DNA of 64,000 nucleotides. Origin: Nisaea nitritireducens. Its GTDB lineage: Bacteria; Pseudomonadota; Alphaproteobacteria; Thalassobaculales; Thalassobaculaceae. Under the pieces are notes generated by a model that was not told where the DNA came from, made no database searches, and was given only the letters and a program-made list of their open reading frames with translations. The translations under genes and the position numbers were made by a program. Positions 44,412-54,256 of the stretch are shown piece after piece. Where the stretch lies: positions 62,001-126,000 of the forward strand of contig NZ_JACZFS010000047.1 in assembly GCF_014904795.1 (NCBI RefSeq), in the 5' to 3' direction. Every line of letters starts with the position of its first letter. The first letter of the stretch is position 1.

Positions 44412-44988
44412 ATATGCACCGGTCCGCGCCCGCATATGCGTCCATGCCACAATCCTGACTATTTTTAACCATTGCCGATTCGCATTGCAATAAAATCTCT
44501 ACGAATCAGTCTTTTGAACGGGACTTCTTGAGCGTAACTTTAATTTCTGCGAGGTTTGAAGGAAATCATTGTTCCGAAAATCCAAAGTGACTATGTTACG
44601 TGAGTGCCGGTCCGTAGCGGACAGCGCAGATTTCTGCCCCGTAACTTTCGGAAACGTTGTGCCGGGGCGCCCTAATGGCGCGGGAATGCGCCTACATTCT
44701 ACACAACGGGACATGTTCCGATCGTGATCCACGCTGGTTCAAATCCGATTATTCCTACGCAGAGCCGCCTGACGGTTCCGTGTGGTGAGGTCGTGGACGA
44801 GCTCTTCAGAACGGATCGAATGAACAGGGTTCCTGCTATCGAACAGAAACGCGGCGTTGGTGGCCATTGCGCTCCTGCCCCCGTTTCGCTCTCAGAGAAC
44901 ATGCCCGCGGACGCGGCGCCTGTACGCATCGGGAGACTGAATCCCGACGTACGGCGCGCGACACGCGTGGCCCAGGAGTCTACCTTTA
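44412..44988. other. 577-base non-coding region: amiC promoter and long rne leader
   Basis: This stretch separates the divergent amiC and rne genes. The amiC-proximal end is AT-rich and holds a likely promoter. Toward rne it contains small hairpins: GTCCG/CGGAC (44610-44614 with 44618-44622) and TCGGGA/TCCCGA (44929-44934 with 44942-44947). There is no conserved-looking ORF. RNase E is known to autoregulate through its own long leader in enterics, so a structured leader here fits, although the structure is not a family I recognise. Confidence 0.5.
44463..44490 (-). promoter_or_regulatory. candidate amiC promoter
   Basis: On the minus strand TTGCAA (44490-44485) and TTAAAA (44468-44463) are separated by 16 bases and face amiC, giving a leader of about 45 bases to the ATG at 44411. 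Confidence 0.4.
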
Positions 44989-47655
44989 ATGTCAAAAAGC
45001 ATGTTGATCGACGCCACACAGGCGGAAGAGACCCGAGTGGTCCTTCTGAGTGGCAATCGTGTCGAAGATTTCGACTTCGAGACAGAATCCCGAAAGCAGC
45101 TTAAGGGAAATATCTATCTCGCTCGGGTAACCCGGGTAGAGCCCTCCCTGCAGGCCGCTTTCGTGGAATATGGCGGGAACCGTCACGGCTTCCTCGCCTT
45201 CAGCGAAATCCATCCCGATTATTACCGGATCCCCGTCGAGGACCGTGAAGCGCTGCTCGCCGAAGAGCGCGCGGAAGACGAGGTCGCGGCAGCTGCTGCG
45301 GCGGGCGAGGATGTCCCCGCTCCGACGCCGGAAGAGCGGGCAGAAGCCCGGGCCAGTCACGCGACCGGAGATGAAGACGAGGACGGCCCGCCGGCCCCGC
45401 CGCCGGAAAGCATTGGTGGCGATGATACGGACGGCGACGACGATGATGTTCGTCCGCGGAAAAATATCAGCCGTCGTTACAAGATCCAAGAAGTCATCAC
45501 CCGCCGCCAGATCATGCTGGTTCAGGTGGTCAAGGAAGAGCGCGGCAACAAAGGCGCGGCGCTCACCACGTACCTGTCCCTCGCCGGCCGCTATTGCGTG
45601 CTGATGCCGAACACCGCACGCGGTGGCGGGGTCTCCCGCAAGATCACCAATATAGCGGACCGCAAGCGCCTGAAGCAGATCGTCGAGGGGCTGGAATTGC
45701 CCGAGGGCATGGCGGTGATCGTCCGTACGGCCGGCAGTCAGCGCACCAAGACCGAGATCAAGCGCGACTATGAATATCTGCTCCGGCTCTGGGACCAGAT
45801 CCGCGAGAAGACACTGACCTCCTCAGCGCCGTGTCTGATTTACGAGGAAGCCAACCTGATCAAGCGGTCGATCCGCGATCTCTATACCCGCGATATCGAC
45901 GAGGTTCTGGTCGAGGGCGAGGACGGCTACCGGATCGCCAAGGATTTCATGCGCACACTGGTGCCCAGCCATGCGAAGCGCGTGCAGCCCTACAAAGAAC
46001 AGACGGTTCCGCTTTTCCACCGCTATCAGATCGAAGGCCAGCTCGACGCGATCCATAACCCGGTCGTGCAGCTGAAGTCCGGTGGCTATCTGGTGATGAG
46101 CCAGACCGAAGCGCTGGTCGCTGTCGATGTGAACTCCGGCCGCGCCACGCGGGAACGGAACATCGAGGAAACAGCGCTGAAGACGAACCTCGAGGCGGCG
46201 GACGAAGTCGCGCGCCAGCTCCGTCTGCGCGACATGGCCGGCCTCGTGGTCATCGATTTCATCGATATGGACGAGCCGCGCAACCAGCATGCCGTCGAAC
46301 GGCGCATGAAGGATGCGATGAAGAACGACCGGGCGCGTATCCAGCTCGGCCGGATCAGTCATTTCGGTCTCATGGAACTGTCCCGTCAGCGGCTGCGCCC
46401 GAGCGTTTTCGAAGCGTCGACCCAGGTTTGCGTTCAGTGCGCCGGCAGTGGCCGTGTCCGCTCTACGGACTCGACGGCCCTGCATGTGCTGCGTGCGATC
46501 GAGGAAGAGGGCATCAAGCAGAAGGCCAGTGAAATAGCTGTCTTTGTGCCCTCCGAGGTAGGCTTCTATATCCTGAACAAGAAGCGCGATGCGCTGGCCA
46601 CTATCGAGGAACGCTACGGTTTCCGGGTCTTCCTGGAAGCGGATGACAGCCTTGTGCCGCCGGATATGCGTATTGAACGCATGCTGCCGAAGTCGGCCAG
46701 CGAGCGGATTGATCTCGCAGCCCCGATCGTCGCCCCGCACGTCGAGGAAGACGATGAAGAGGTCGAGATTGAAGCTGACGCCGAGGAGCAGGAGCGCGAC
46801 GAAGAGCGTCGGCCCAAGCGCTCCCGCCGCCGTCGCCGCCGCGGTGGCGAAAAGCGCGCTGCGGAGCAGCAGGATCAGGGGGACAGTGTCTCCGAAGAAG
46901 CCAAAGACGCGGAACAGAGCGACGAAGAAAAAGCCGCTGCTGCTGATGGTGAGGCTGCTACCGGTGACGATGAGGACGGCAACAAGAAGCGCCGTCGTCG
47001 TGGCAAGCGCGGTGGCCGCCGCAGGTCCCGCCGTGGAAACGGTGAAGAGGGCGCCGCAGCGAACGAGAATGGCGAAGGTGTAGAGCAGACCGGCGCGGAT
47101 GCGTCCGAAGGCCAGGACAGCCAGGTGGCGTCGTCCACCGAGCAGGGTGAACAGGCTGATGCTGTGACTCCTGAGGTGACCGAGGCTCCGGCCAAAGTCG
47201 AGGATGCCGCACCTGATGCCGTACCGGTTGAGGCTGCTGCGAGTGCTGAAGCCCCTGCCGTTGAGGAAGAAAAGCCGAAACGCAAACCGCGGGCCCGACG
47301 CAAGAAGGTTGTTGAGGCCGAAGCTGCTCCCGCTCCCGCGGCCGAAAGCGATGAGAAGGCTGAGAAGGCCGAAGAAAAGCCTGCAAAACCGCGTCGCCGT
47401 AGCCGGGCCAAGAAAGCTGTCGCGGCCGAGGCTGTTGATGAGGCGCCGAAAGAGGATGCCGCTCCGGTGAAAGAGACTCCGGCGGCTGCCGCTGAGGAAG
47501 TTTCTTCCGGGAACGGGTCTGACAAGATCGCTGAAACCGCTTCGCCAGAACCGGAAAAAGCGCCTGACGATGGCAACACGGTCGTCGATGTCGACAGTCC
47601 TGCCAAGGAAGGCAAGACACGCCGCGGTTGGTGGAACCGTCTGATTCCGTCTTAA
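44989..47655 (+). CDS. rne: ribonuclease E
   Basis: An 888-residue endoribonuclease that starts mRNA decay and processes rRNA and tRNA. The S1 domain at the N-terminus (NIYLARVTRVEPSLQAAFVEYG) is split by an acidic Ala/Glu/Asp-rich insertion of about 75 residues (90-165). The catalytic DNase I-like domain has the metal aspartates in VAVDVNSGR (about 380) and VVIDFIDMDEPRN (about 425). The CVQC zinc-link motif lies near 484. From about 590 the tail is disordered, with Arg-rich blocks (RSRRRRRRG) that bind RNA and KPRRRSR repeats, serving as degradosome scaffold. AGGAG is 10 bases before the ATG. Confidence 0.96.
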   Translation: MSKSMLIDATQAEETRVVLLSGNRVEDFDFETESRKQLKGNIYLARVTRVEPSLQAAFVEYGGNRHGFLAFSEIHPDYYRIPVEDREALLAEERAEDEVAAAAAAGEDVPAPTPEERAEARASHATGDEDEDGPPAPPPESIGGDDTDGDDDDVRPRKNISRRYKIQEVITRRQIMLVQVVKEERGNKGAALTTYLSLAGRYCVLMPNTARGGGVSRKITNIADRKRLKQIVEGLELPEGMAVIVRTAGSQRTKTEIKRDYEYLLRLWDQIREKTLTSSAPCLIYEEANLIKRSIRDLYTRDIDEVLVEGEDGYRIAKDFMRTLVPSHAKRVQPYKEQTVPLFHRYQIEGQLDAIHNPVVQLKSGGYLVMSQTEALVAVDVNSGRATRERNIEETALKTNLEAADEVARQLRLRDMAGLVVIDFIDMDEPRNQHAVERRMKDAMKNDRARIQLGRISHFGLMELSRQRLRPSVFEASTQVCVQCAGSGRVRSTDSTALHVLRAIEEEGIKQKASEIAVFVPSEVGFYILNKKRDALATIEERYGFRVFLEADDSLVPPDMRIERMLPKSASERIDLAAPIVAPHVEEDDEEVEIEADAEEQERDEERRPKRSRRRRRRGGEKRAAEQQDQGDSVSEEAKDAEQSDEEKAAAADGEAATGDDEDGNKKRRRRGKRGGRRRSRRGNGEEGAAANENGEGVEQTGADASEGQDSQVASSTEQGEQADAVTPEVTEAPAKVEDAAPDAVPVEAAASAEAPAVEEEKPKRKPRARRKKVVEAEAAPAPAAESDEKAEKAEEKPAKPRRRSRAKKAVAAEAVDEAPKEDAAPVKETPAAAAEEVSSGNGSDKIAETASPEPEKAPDDGNTVVDVDSPAKEGKTRRGWWNRLIPS

Positions 47656-47676
47656 GGCGGTAATCGAGATCACAAG

Positions 47677-47708
47677 AAAACGGGGCGCCTGACAGGCGCC
47701 CCGTTTTT
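47677..47708. terminator. bidirectional terminator between rne and rsmA
   Basis: A 14-bp perfect stem (47677-47690 with 47694-47707, loop GAC) with an A-run on one side and a T-run (47704-47708) on the other. It serves rne on the plus strand and rsmA on the minus strand. Confidence 0.95.
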
Positions 47709-47724
47709 GTTTCTGAAAGAGACC

Positions 47725-48570
47725 TCAGTGCTGTGCGGCTACTGCGCGGGCAAGGGCGCAAAATTCCTCGACGGTCAGCGTCTCCGGACGGGCTGTCGGG
47801 TCGATTCCGATGGCTTCGAGGAATTCAGCGCCGCCATAGCTTTTGAGCGAGGCCCGCAGCATTTTCCGGCGTTGCGAGAATGCGGCGGCGGTGACCTGTT
47901 CGAGCAGATCCGGGTCCGCCTCGGCCAACGGCTTTGGACGCGGTTTCAGACGGACGACCTGTGAGGTGATCTTCGGTGCGGGCGTGAAGGCGCGCGGCGG
48001 AATGTCAAACAGGGGGAATACCTCTGCGCGCCACCGTGCGGCAATGCTGAGCCGTCCATATTGCGGTGTGGACGGCGACGCCGAGATCCGCTCCGCTACT
48101 TCCTTCTGGAACATCAGGGTGAAGCTTTCGAACGCTTCGGCCCGCTTCAGCCAGCTCAGCAGCATCGGCGTGCCGACATTGTAGGGCAGGTTGGCAATCA
48201 CCCGGCGCGGTGCATCTCCCAGAGTCGTGAGATCGATGTCCATCGCGTCCGCTTCGATGATCTCCAGCCGTCCGTCCGCGGCATCCACGAGGTCTTGCAG
48301 GGCTTCGATAGCGCGACGGTCCCGCTCGATGGCAATGACCTTTCGGGCCCCTTCCAGCAGCAGCGCGCGGGTCAGCCCTCCCGGCCCCGGGCCGATTTCG
48401 ATGCAGGTGCCTTCGGCCAGATTGCCCGCCGCTCGGGCAATGCGCCGGGTCAGGTTGAGATCGAAGAGGAAGTTCTGGCCGAGCGATTTACGGGCGGAAA
48501 GTTGGAAGCGGGCGATGATGTCTCGCAGTGGCGGCAAGGCTTCGACTGCTGCGATGACCGGATCAGTCAT
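47725..48570 (-). CDS. rsmA: 16S rRNA dimethyladenosine transferase RsmA (KsgA)
   Basis: A 281-residue enzyme that dimethylates two adjacent adenines near the 3' end of 16S rRNA. Motifs are [30 protein letters not shown] (motif I), and the catalytic [12 protein letters not shown] (N-L-P-Y). The ATG at 48570 has GGGAG 7 bases upstream and overlaps the pdxA stop by 8 bases. It is the last gene of the lptF-to-rsmA run and ends at a strong terminator. Confidence 0.96.
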   Translation of the reverse strand: MTDPVIAAVEALPPLRDIIARFQLSARKSLGQNFLFDLNLTRRIARAAGNLAEGTCIEIGPGPGGLTRALLLEGARKVIAIERDRRAIEALQDLVDAADGRLEIIEADAMDIDLTTLGDAPRRVIANLPYNVGTPMLLSWLKRAEAFESFTLMFQKEVAERISASPSTPQYGRLSIAARWRAEVFPLFDIPPRAFTPAPKITSQVVRLKPRPKPLAEADPDLLEQVTAAAFSQRRKMLRASLKSYGGAEFLEAIGIDPTARPETLTVEEFCALARAVAAQH

Positions 48571-49591
48571 TATACATCTCCCGGGCGCGTGCCATGTCAC
48601 CCGCCATGGCCAGAGCGGCAATCATGCTGTCCGCATGGGCGCGTCCCGTGCCGGCCAGCTGCAGCGCTGTCCCGTGGTCCGGCGAGGTTCGGATAAAGGG
48701 CAGGCCGAGCGTCACATTTACGCCGCCCCAGAAATCCAGGGTCTTGATCGGGATTAGTGCCTGGTCGTGATACATGCATATCGCCGCATCGTAGCTCTCG
48801 CGCGCTTCGGCATGGAACATGGTATCGGCGGACAAGGGGCCGAAGGCCGCGATGCCTTCGGCTTTAAGGGCTTCCACCGCAGGTGCGACGATATCCCTGT
48901 CCTCGGTTCCAATGGTGCCATCCTCGCCAGCATGCGGATTAAGCCCGGCGATGGCCAGCCGTGGGGACCTGCAACCGAAATCCCGCTTCAGGGCCTCGGC
49001 GGTGATTCGGCTCTTGGTGACGATCATCTCGGTTGTGAGGGTCTCCGGGACCTGTTTCAGCGGGATGTGAATTGTCACCGGAACAACACGGACCGCTGGC
49101 GCTGCGAGCATCATCACGGGTGTTATGTCCGGGCCTGCAAGCGCGGCCAGGAACTCTGTATGACCTGGATACTTGAAGCCCGCTTCGTACAGTACGCTTT
49201 TCTGGATCGGATTGGTCACCACGCCGGCGGATCGCCCTTCGGAGGTGAGCTGCACAGCGCGCTCAATCCCCGCGATGACCGCGCCGCCGTTTGCCGGGTC
49301 GAGTTTGCCGGGAACTGGCGGCGTGGAAAACGCGATAGGCAGAACCGGGAGAGCTCGTTCGAAGACCCCAGCGGCGTCCTCGGGCTTGTCTATGGCCCGG
49401 ACCGGTACATCCGCCCCGATCAGTCTTGCAAGCCTCTCCAGCCGCTCCGGATCATCCAGCAAGAAGAACGGGGAGAGGAGATTGCGGGCTGAGGACCAAG
49501 CCTTGAGGGTGATCTCCGCTCCAGTGCCTGCGGGCTCTCCGGGAGTGACCGCGAGAGGAAGGATGTCGGGGAGACTGGATTTCGTTGTCAC
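48563..49591 (-). CDS. pdxA: 4-hydroxythreonine-4-phosphate dehydrogenase PdxA
   Basis: A 342-residue NAD-dependent enzyme of pyridoxal-5'-phosphate synthesis (DXP-dependent route). [19 protein letters not shown] at the N-terminus is the family motif; [16 protein letters not shown] (about 210) and [13 protein letters not shown] (about 275) supply metal ligands. The start is a GTG at 49591, 9 bases after the surA stop, with GGGG just upstream. The surA-pdxA-rsmA order is conserved widely in proteobacteria. Confidence 0.96.
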   Translation of the reverse strand: MTTKSSLPDILPLAVTPGEPAGTGAEITLKAWSSARNLLSPFFLLDDPERLERLARLIGADVPVRAIDKPEDAAGVFERALPVLPIAFSTPPVPGKLDPANGGAVIAGIERAVQLTSEGRSAGVVTNPIQKSVLYEAGFKYPGHTEFLAALAGPDITPVMMLAAPAVRVVPVTIHIPLKQVPETLTTEMIVTKSRITAEALKRDFGCRSPRLAIAGLNPHAGEDGTIGTEDRDIVAPAVEALKAEGIAAFGPLSADTMFHAEARESYDAAICMYHDQALIPIKTLDFWGGVNVTLGLPFIRTSPDHGTALQLAGTGRAHADSMIAALAMAGDMARAREMYND

Positions 49592-49600
49592 TGCCCCGGC

Positions 49601-50884
49601 CTAGATGCGGGTATCGATGAATGCGTCCCGGCGGATGTCGCGCAGATAGCGCTGGGCAAAGGTCTCGAACTTGATGGCCCTTAGCTGACCGGCGATTTCA
49701 TCGCGGCCGGGGAGGTCGCTTTCCGGCTCTTCACGGGCGCAGACCATGATGGTGCTGAACCCGCCGGGTAGCCGTACCGGTTTGGAGAGTTCTCCAGTCT
49801 TGAGATTGATAACGGCTTCACGAAGCAACGCCGACAATTGGCCGATTTCCAGAGTTCCGAGATCGGTTCCCGCCGGCGATTGGAGTTCGGCCGCAAGAGT
49901 GTCCATGTCCTCGCAGTTTTGCGCGGTTTCGGACACAGCTAAAGCGATGCTCTTCTGGCTGACTTCAGCTTCCGGGCTTGAGCCCGGCGGCACCGGTATG
50001 AAAACCTGTTTGAGAGTGACTTTGGCCTTTGCCGGATTGGCCTCGCTAAGGATACGCCGGTTCGTCAGCTGGATGATCTGATAGCCGAAAATCGTCTTGA
50101 TCGGGTCGCTGATCTCGCCGGGCTGCAAGTTGTCGACAGCGGCTCCGACTTCGTCACCAAGCTGTTCTCTGGTGGTCCAGCCGATATCGCCGCCGGTTGC
50201 CGCCGTCGCGCCTTGGGAGAATTCACGCGCGATCGCATCGAACTCAGCTCCGGACCGCAACTGATTGACCAGACGTTCCGCGACTTCCTCTTCATTGACG
50301 GAGGGATCGCTTGAATCGAGGAGGATTTCCCGGATCCGGAACTGGGGTTCGCCCCTGTTCCGCTCCAACCGGTTCAGAGCATCGTCAATTTCGTCGGTCG
50401 TGACTTCGACGGTACTTTGGAACCGCCGCCGCACCAGTTTCACCCAAGCGATGTCGGCCCGCATCTGCTCCAGTACCGTTTCGCTTTGGATACCCTGGCT
50501 CCGAAGAGAGCTGTCGAACGATCCCGGCGCCAGCTTGTTCCGCTGCTCCATCGACCGCTTCGCGCGCTCAAGCTCATCGGGGCTGACATCGATTGAGAGC
50601 CGCTTGGCTTCCTGAAGCTTGAGCTTTTCATCGACGAGGCTGCGCAGGACTTGAGGCCAGATGCGCTGAAAGGTCTGGGCGTTGCGCGGCAGGTTAGAAA
50701 CGGTGATGACCATCCGCACGCGGGCATCGAGATCCCGGACCGAAATGATGTCGTCATTGACAATGGCTGCGATCCTGAGCGCGTCCTGTGCCAGAACTTT
50801 CGTGCCGCCCAGGCCAGATGCACCGGCAGTGAGCACAAATGCCGTGAGGGCGATCCGCATCAGGGTCGGATAATGCCACTTCAT
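49601..50884 (-). CDS. surA: periplasmic chaperone/peptidyl-prolyl isomerase SurA
   Basis: A 427-residue outer-membrane-protein chaperone: signal peptide to about residue 32 (cleavage VLA/QD), SurA N-terminal domain (RIAAIVNDDIISVRDLDARV and the helical ELERAKRSMEQRNKL), then a parvulin domain (QFRIREILLD...ATGGDIGWTTREQL...FGYQIIQL, about 190-280). A second, degenerate isomerase-like region follows. The ATG at 50884 is favoured for its compact signal peptide; an ATG at 50908 is in frame. It follows lptD, whose product it helps fold. Confidence 0.92.
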   Translation of the reverse strand: MKWHYPTLMRIALTAFVLTAGASGLGGTKVLAQDALRIAAIVNDDIISVRDLDARVRMVITVSNLPRNAQTFQRIWPQVLRSLVDEKLKLQEAKRLSIDVSPDELERAKRSMEQRNKLAPGSFDSSLRSQGIQSETVLEQMRADIAWVKLVRRRFQSTVEVTTDEIDDALNRLERNRGEPQFRIREILLDSSDPSVNEEEVAERLVNQLRSGAEFDAIAREFSQGATAATGGDIGWTTREQLGDEVGAAVDNLQPGEISDPIKTIFGYQIIQLTNRRILSEANPAKAKVTLKQVFIPVPPGSSPEAEVSQKSIALAVSETAQNCEDMDTLAAELQSPAGTDLGTLEIGQLSALLREAVINLKTGELSKPVRLPGGFSTIMVCAREEPESDLPGRDEIAGQLRAIKFETFAQRYLRDIRRDAFIDTRI

Positions 50885-50941
50885 GAATCTCAATCCAGAT
50901 CTCGCCATCTTGGTTCGATGTGTACCCGTGGTTCATATGCG

Positions 50942-53158
50942 TCAGTTGCTGGAGAAGCCGCCGAGATGTTTGAAGGCAATTCGCAACATGACGGTTTGTT
51001 CAGGTTCGATATCGTCGTCTTCCAGCTCGCTTCTTTCATAGACAAGGCCGAATGTGAAGCACTCATCGGCATAAACCAGTCCCGATGATGCGATCAGGGT
51101 GCGGTTGGCGCCATCCGAGAAGTCCTGCACGATCCGCCCATTCGCACTCCAGAACTCGCTCAGTCTCAAGGAGCCGGAGATATCGAGCTGTTCCCTTTTC
51201 AGGAAACTGGTCTCACCCGCGATGTCGTCGGAATTGGTTTCGTCGTCAAGAAGCACATAGTCAGCATTGATCGAGAAGAGCGGATGCTGATAGCGCATGC
51301 CGATCTCGCTGCGGCGCGGGGTGAAGTCATCCTTGTCGAGCCGGAACCGTAACAGGACGTCGAGATCTTGGTTCGGACTGACATGCACCCGGCCGACATA
51401 GTCCGAAAGATCGTCATCCAGGCCCGATCCGGCCTCAAACGGGCCTTGCCCAAAGAACTGGTAACTCTGGCCGAATAGCAGGGTGGAGGAGCCGCCTCCA
51501 TTGCCGTAGACGCCCGTCTTGAAGCCGTAGTCTACACGGCTGCCGCTGGTCACCAGATCGCTTCCGGTGAACCGGTTCATGCGAAACAGGTTGGTGTCGT
51601 CGAACAGGAATGACTGGCTGTCCTCGTTGGAAATCTCGTCCGGATTGCCGCCATTGGGGGAGAGCACGAGATTGACGATCGGCTCGACGGTCTGGTGATA
51701 GTTTTCCCCGGCCCGGGCCAGCGGATAGCGCCAGTTCAGCCCGACTTGGGGGAACAGCCGGCCGGTGTCTCCACCCTCGCCATTTTCAAGGTCGTCTGTC
51801 TGGTAGAAGTCGCTGTCGAGTGTCGCGGTCAGGGTGTAAATGTCGCCGGCTGGAGCGATATAGGGCAGGGACCAGCCGCTGCGTATAGCGATCTTTCTAC
51901 TGTCCGCACCGGTCTCCCTGGTGAGCGACATGGCCGTTGCATCCAGTTGGAAACGTCCGCCTGCCGGGTCCGGTTCGCCAACAAAATTATATTCGAAAAG
52001 CGGTGCGACTGTCGGGGACTTGTCTCTGGAATCGCCCGGGTTGAGGCCCTGGAATTTGAGCGCTTGAACAGACGTGTAGTTGCGGCCTCTGAAGCCTTCG
52101 GCGTATGCCCGGGTGGTCAGGACTTCGCGGCTGTCGAGGCGATAACGGCGCAGATATGTGCGGCCGCTGGATTGCTCGAGATCGAAGCCGCCACGCCATG
52201 TCCGGTCGAAATCGAAACGTCCTTCAAGATCGATGCTGCCTTCGGGATCCTGCTCGCCGGTCTCGATATTGTTGTCGCGTTGATCGAGAAGCCCTGCCGT
52301 GCCCTGAAAGTCGATGATCCCGTTGACGAACCGTTGCCGGTATCTCGCCTTCAGTACCCCGCCGTCTTCGGAATAGACGATGGGCATGAGTTCCAGATCC
52401 TTGGACTCATCAATCACCTGGTAGTAGGGCTGGCCGTAGATGAAACCGAGCTCGTCCGAGGTTCCGATCAGAGGTGCGAGGAAGCCGCTGCGCCGATCCA
52501 CCGTCGGATCCGGATGCGCCAGATAGGGAGTGTAGAGCACCGGGATGCCGAACATCTCCAGGGTCGCATCGCTATAGATGATGTCCTTGGCGACCTCGTC
52601 ATGCACGATTTTCCGGGCCTTGATCTGCCAGAGTGGCGGCCGTGACGCGTCTTCCTTGCAGCTCTCGCAAGGTGTGAAGACGGCGCGTGACAAGATTTTG
52701 CGCTGATCGTCGGTGCGTGTTCCCCGGTTCGCGGCAAAACGAGAACCGTCCGTCATGCGGAGGCGAAGATTGTCGATGACGCCGGTCTTCAGTTCGTTTT
52801 GCAGCTCCGCATAATCACTGAAGATGACTTCTCCCGTCGGCTCCAGAAGGGAGATGTTGCCGGTGGCGATAACCGTATCTTCGCGCTGGTTGTAGGTGAC
52901 GCTGTCAGCCAGCAGAACGCGCTCGTTCTGCGAGAGTTCAACATTGCCGCGCGCGGTGATGGTCCCAAGCTTTTCGTCATGAACGAGTTCATCGGCAACC
53001 ATCAACACCGGGCTCTCGTCGATGGAGAATTCCTGAGCGATTGCCGGGCCGGCCTTTGGAGCCTGCGCGCTAAAACAGACAGCGGCGACCAGGACATGCC
53101 AGCAGATGGTCCCGAGATGGCGGCGTGTCCGGTTCCAGAAACGAAGGCCCAGGATCAT
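50942..53158 (-). CDS. lptD: LPS assembly protein LptD
   Basis: A 738-residue outer-membrane beta-barrel that inserts lipopolysaccharide into the outer leaflet. After the signal peptide (ending at about 42, AIA/QE) comes the LptA-like OstA domain (LMVADELVHDEKLGTITARGNV, 50-160), the CESC cysteine pair near residue 170, and then the barrel (IPVLYTPYLAHPDPTVDRRSG, GFIYGQPYYQVID onward) ending in a C-terminal strand. It starts 3 bases after the lptG stop. The organism therefore makes LPS exported by the Lpt bridge. Confidence 0.95.
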   Translation of the reverse strand: MILGLRFWNRTRRHLGTICWHVLVAAVCFSAQAPKAGPAIAQEFSIDESPVLMVADELVHDEKLGTITARGNVELSQNERVLLADSVTYNQREDTVIATGNISLLEPTGEVIFSDYAELQNELKTGVIDNLRLRMTDGSRFAANRGTRTDDQRKILSRAVFTPCESCKEDASRPPLWQIKARKIVHDEVAKDIIYSDATLEMFGIPVLYTPYLAHPDPTVDRRSGFLAPLIGTSDELGFIYGQPYYQVIDESKDLELMPIVYSEDGGVLKARYRQRFVNGIIDFQGTAGLLDQRDNNIETGEQDPEGSIDLEGRFDFDRTWRGGFDLEQSSGRTYLRRYRLDSREVLTTRAYAEGFRGRNYTSVQALKFQGLNPGDSRDKSPTVAPLFEYNFVGEPDPAGGRFQLDATAMSLTRETGADSRKIAIRSGWSLPYIAPAGDIYTLTATLDSDFYQTDDLENGEGGDTGRLFPQVGLNWRYPLARAGENYHQTVEPIVNLVLSPNGGNPDEISNEDSQSFLFDDTNLFRMNRFTGSDLVTSGSRVDYGFKTGVYGNGGGSSTLLFGQSYQFFGQGPFEAGSGLDDDLSDYVGRVHVSPNQDLDVLLRFRLDKDDFTPRRSEIGMRYQHPLFSINADYVLLDDETNSDDIAGETSFLKREQLDISGSLRLSEFWSANGRIVQDFSDGANRTLIASSGLVYADECFTFGLVYERSELEDDDIEPEQTVMLRIAFKHLGGFSSN

Positions 53159-53161
53159 TGA

Positions 53162-54256
53162 TCAACCATCCTCAAGGTGAAGCAGACTGGCGCAGCCGAG
53201 CAGCGCGGTCACGGTCGCCGGTGTCCAGGCGGCAAGCACTTCCGGAATCCGGGCGGACAATCCCAGAGCGAAAACCAGATCGGACGCGAAATAAAGAAAG
53301 AATCCGGTGAACAGGCCGGCGCTGACCCAGACCATGGTGCCGCCGCGCCGGGTCAGACGGAGCGAAAAGGTCGCCGCAATCAGGACCATCGCGCAGAGCA
53401 GCAGCGGCGAGGCGAGCAGGGCATGCCAGTAGAGCCTGTGCCGCACAGCCGAAAAGCCTGCGCTCTCCAGAATCGAGATGAATTTCGGCAACTCCCAGAA
53501 GGACATGGTCTCCGGAGGGGAGAAGCTATCCTGAATGTTCTCGAGCGTAAGCGCGGTTGGAAGACGGTATACCCCGCGAGTGTCCGGAATGGCGTTCTTT
53601 GTGGTCAGAATGACGTTGTTCATCTGCCAGAAGCCGGATTGCAGTGTTGCTTCTGCTGCGTCGACCCTGGCTTCGAAATTGTCCTCGCCTTCAAAGAACA
53701 GAACGGTCAGGCCGGAGAGGCTGGCTCCGTCCGATGCCACGCCCGTGGCGTGCAGCACGAAATGGCCTGTGCTGGTCTGCTCCCGGAGCCACAGACCGCC
53801 ATCTGTCAGCGCCATGAAGTTTCCCTTATCTCGCAGGATCTTGTTCTCGAGCGCTTCGTATTTGGCGGTCATCACGGAAGCGACCGGATTGAAGACGGTG
53901 ATCTTGAAGACCCCGATAAGGAACGCAATCATCAGGGCAGGCAGCAGGAACTGCCAGACTGAAACCCCTGCCGCGCGGGCCACCACAAGTTCGTTCGAAC
54001 GCGTCATCCGGGTAAAGGCCAGCATGGCGCCGAACAGGGTGGCGAAGGGCAGAATGGTCTGCCCCATCTGGGGGGCTTTCAGTGCGGCCATCTGCAGCAT
54101 CAGGGTCAGGGTCGCAAGCTCCTTGTCAGAGCCACGTCGCAGTAACTCGATGGCATCAAGCAGGTAAACAATCCCCATGATCGCGAGGAAGGTGCCGAGT
54201 ACCCAAAACAGGAACTGTTTGCCGAAATAGAGTGAGAGCGTACCTGACCACTTCAT
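53162..54256 (-). CDS. lptG: LPS export ABC permease LptG
   Basis: A 364-residue YjgP/YjgQ-family permease. Four N-terminal spans include LFWVLGTFLAIMGIVYLLDAIELLR and the TRMTRSNELVVARAAGVS coupling segment at about 84-101. A periplasmic jellyroll domain (about 130-260) and two C-terminal spans follow. With LptF and LptB it extracts LPS from the inner membrane. Its ATG overlaps the lptF stop in an ATGA arrangement (54253-54256). Confidence 0.95.
   Translation of the reverse strand: MKWSGTLSLYFGKQFLFWVLGTFLAIMGIVYLLDAIELLRRGSDKELATLTLMLQMAALKAPQMGQTILPFATLFGAMLAFTRMTRSNELVVARAAGVSVWQFLLPALMIAFLIGVFKITVFNPVASVMTAKYEALENKILRDKGNFMALTDGGLWLREQTSTGHFVLHATGVASDGASLSGLTVLFFEGEDNFEARVDAAEATLQSGFWQMNNVILTTKNAIPDTRGVYRLPTALTLENIQDSFSPPETMSFWELPKFISILESAGFSAVRHRLYWHALLASPLLLCAMVLIAATFSLRLTRRGGTMVWVSAGLFTGFFLYFASDLVFALGLSARIPEVLAAWTPATVTALLGCASLLHLEDG

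Noticed and set aside
44726-44750. GGTTCAAATCC resembles a tRNA T-loop
   Set aside because: The flanking bases do not form a T stem, and no matching acceptor or anticodon arm lies upstream.
44724-45104. Small open frame spanning the rne leader and start
   Set aside because: It overlaps rne in another frame, has no ribosome site and no protein-like conservation.
45823-47673. Long open frame opposite rne
   Set aside because: It is the shadow of the repetitive, GC-rich RNase E tail; its sequence has no recognisable domain.
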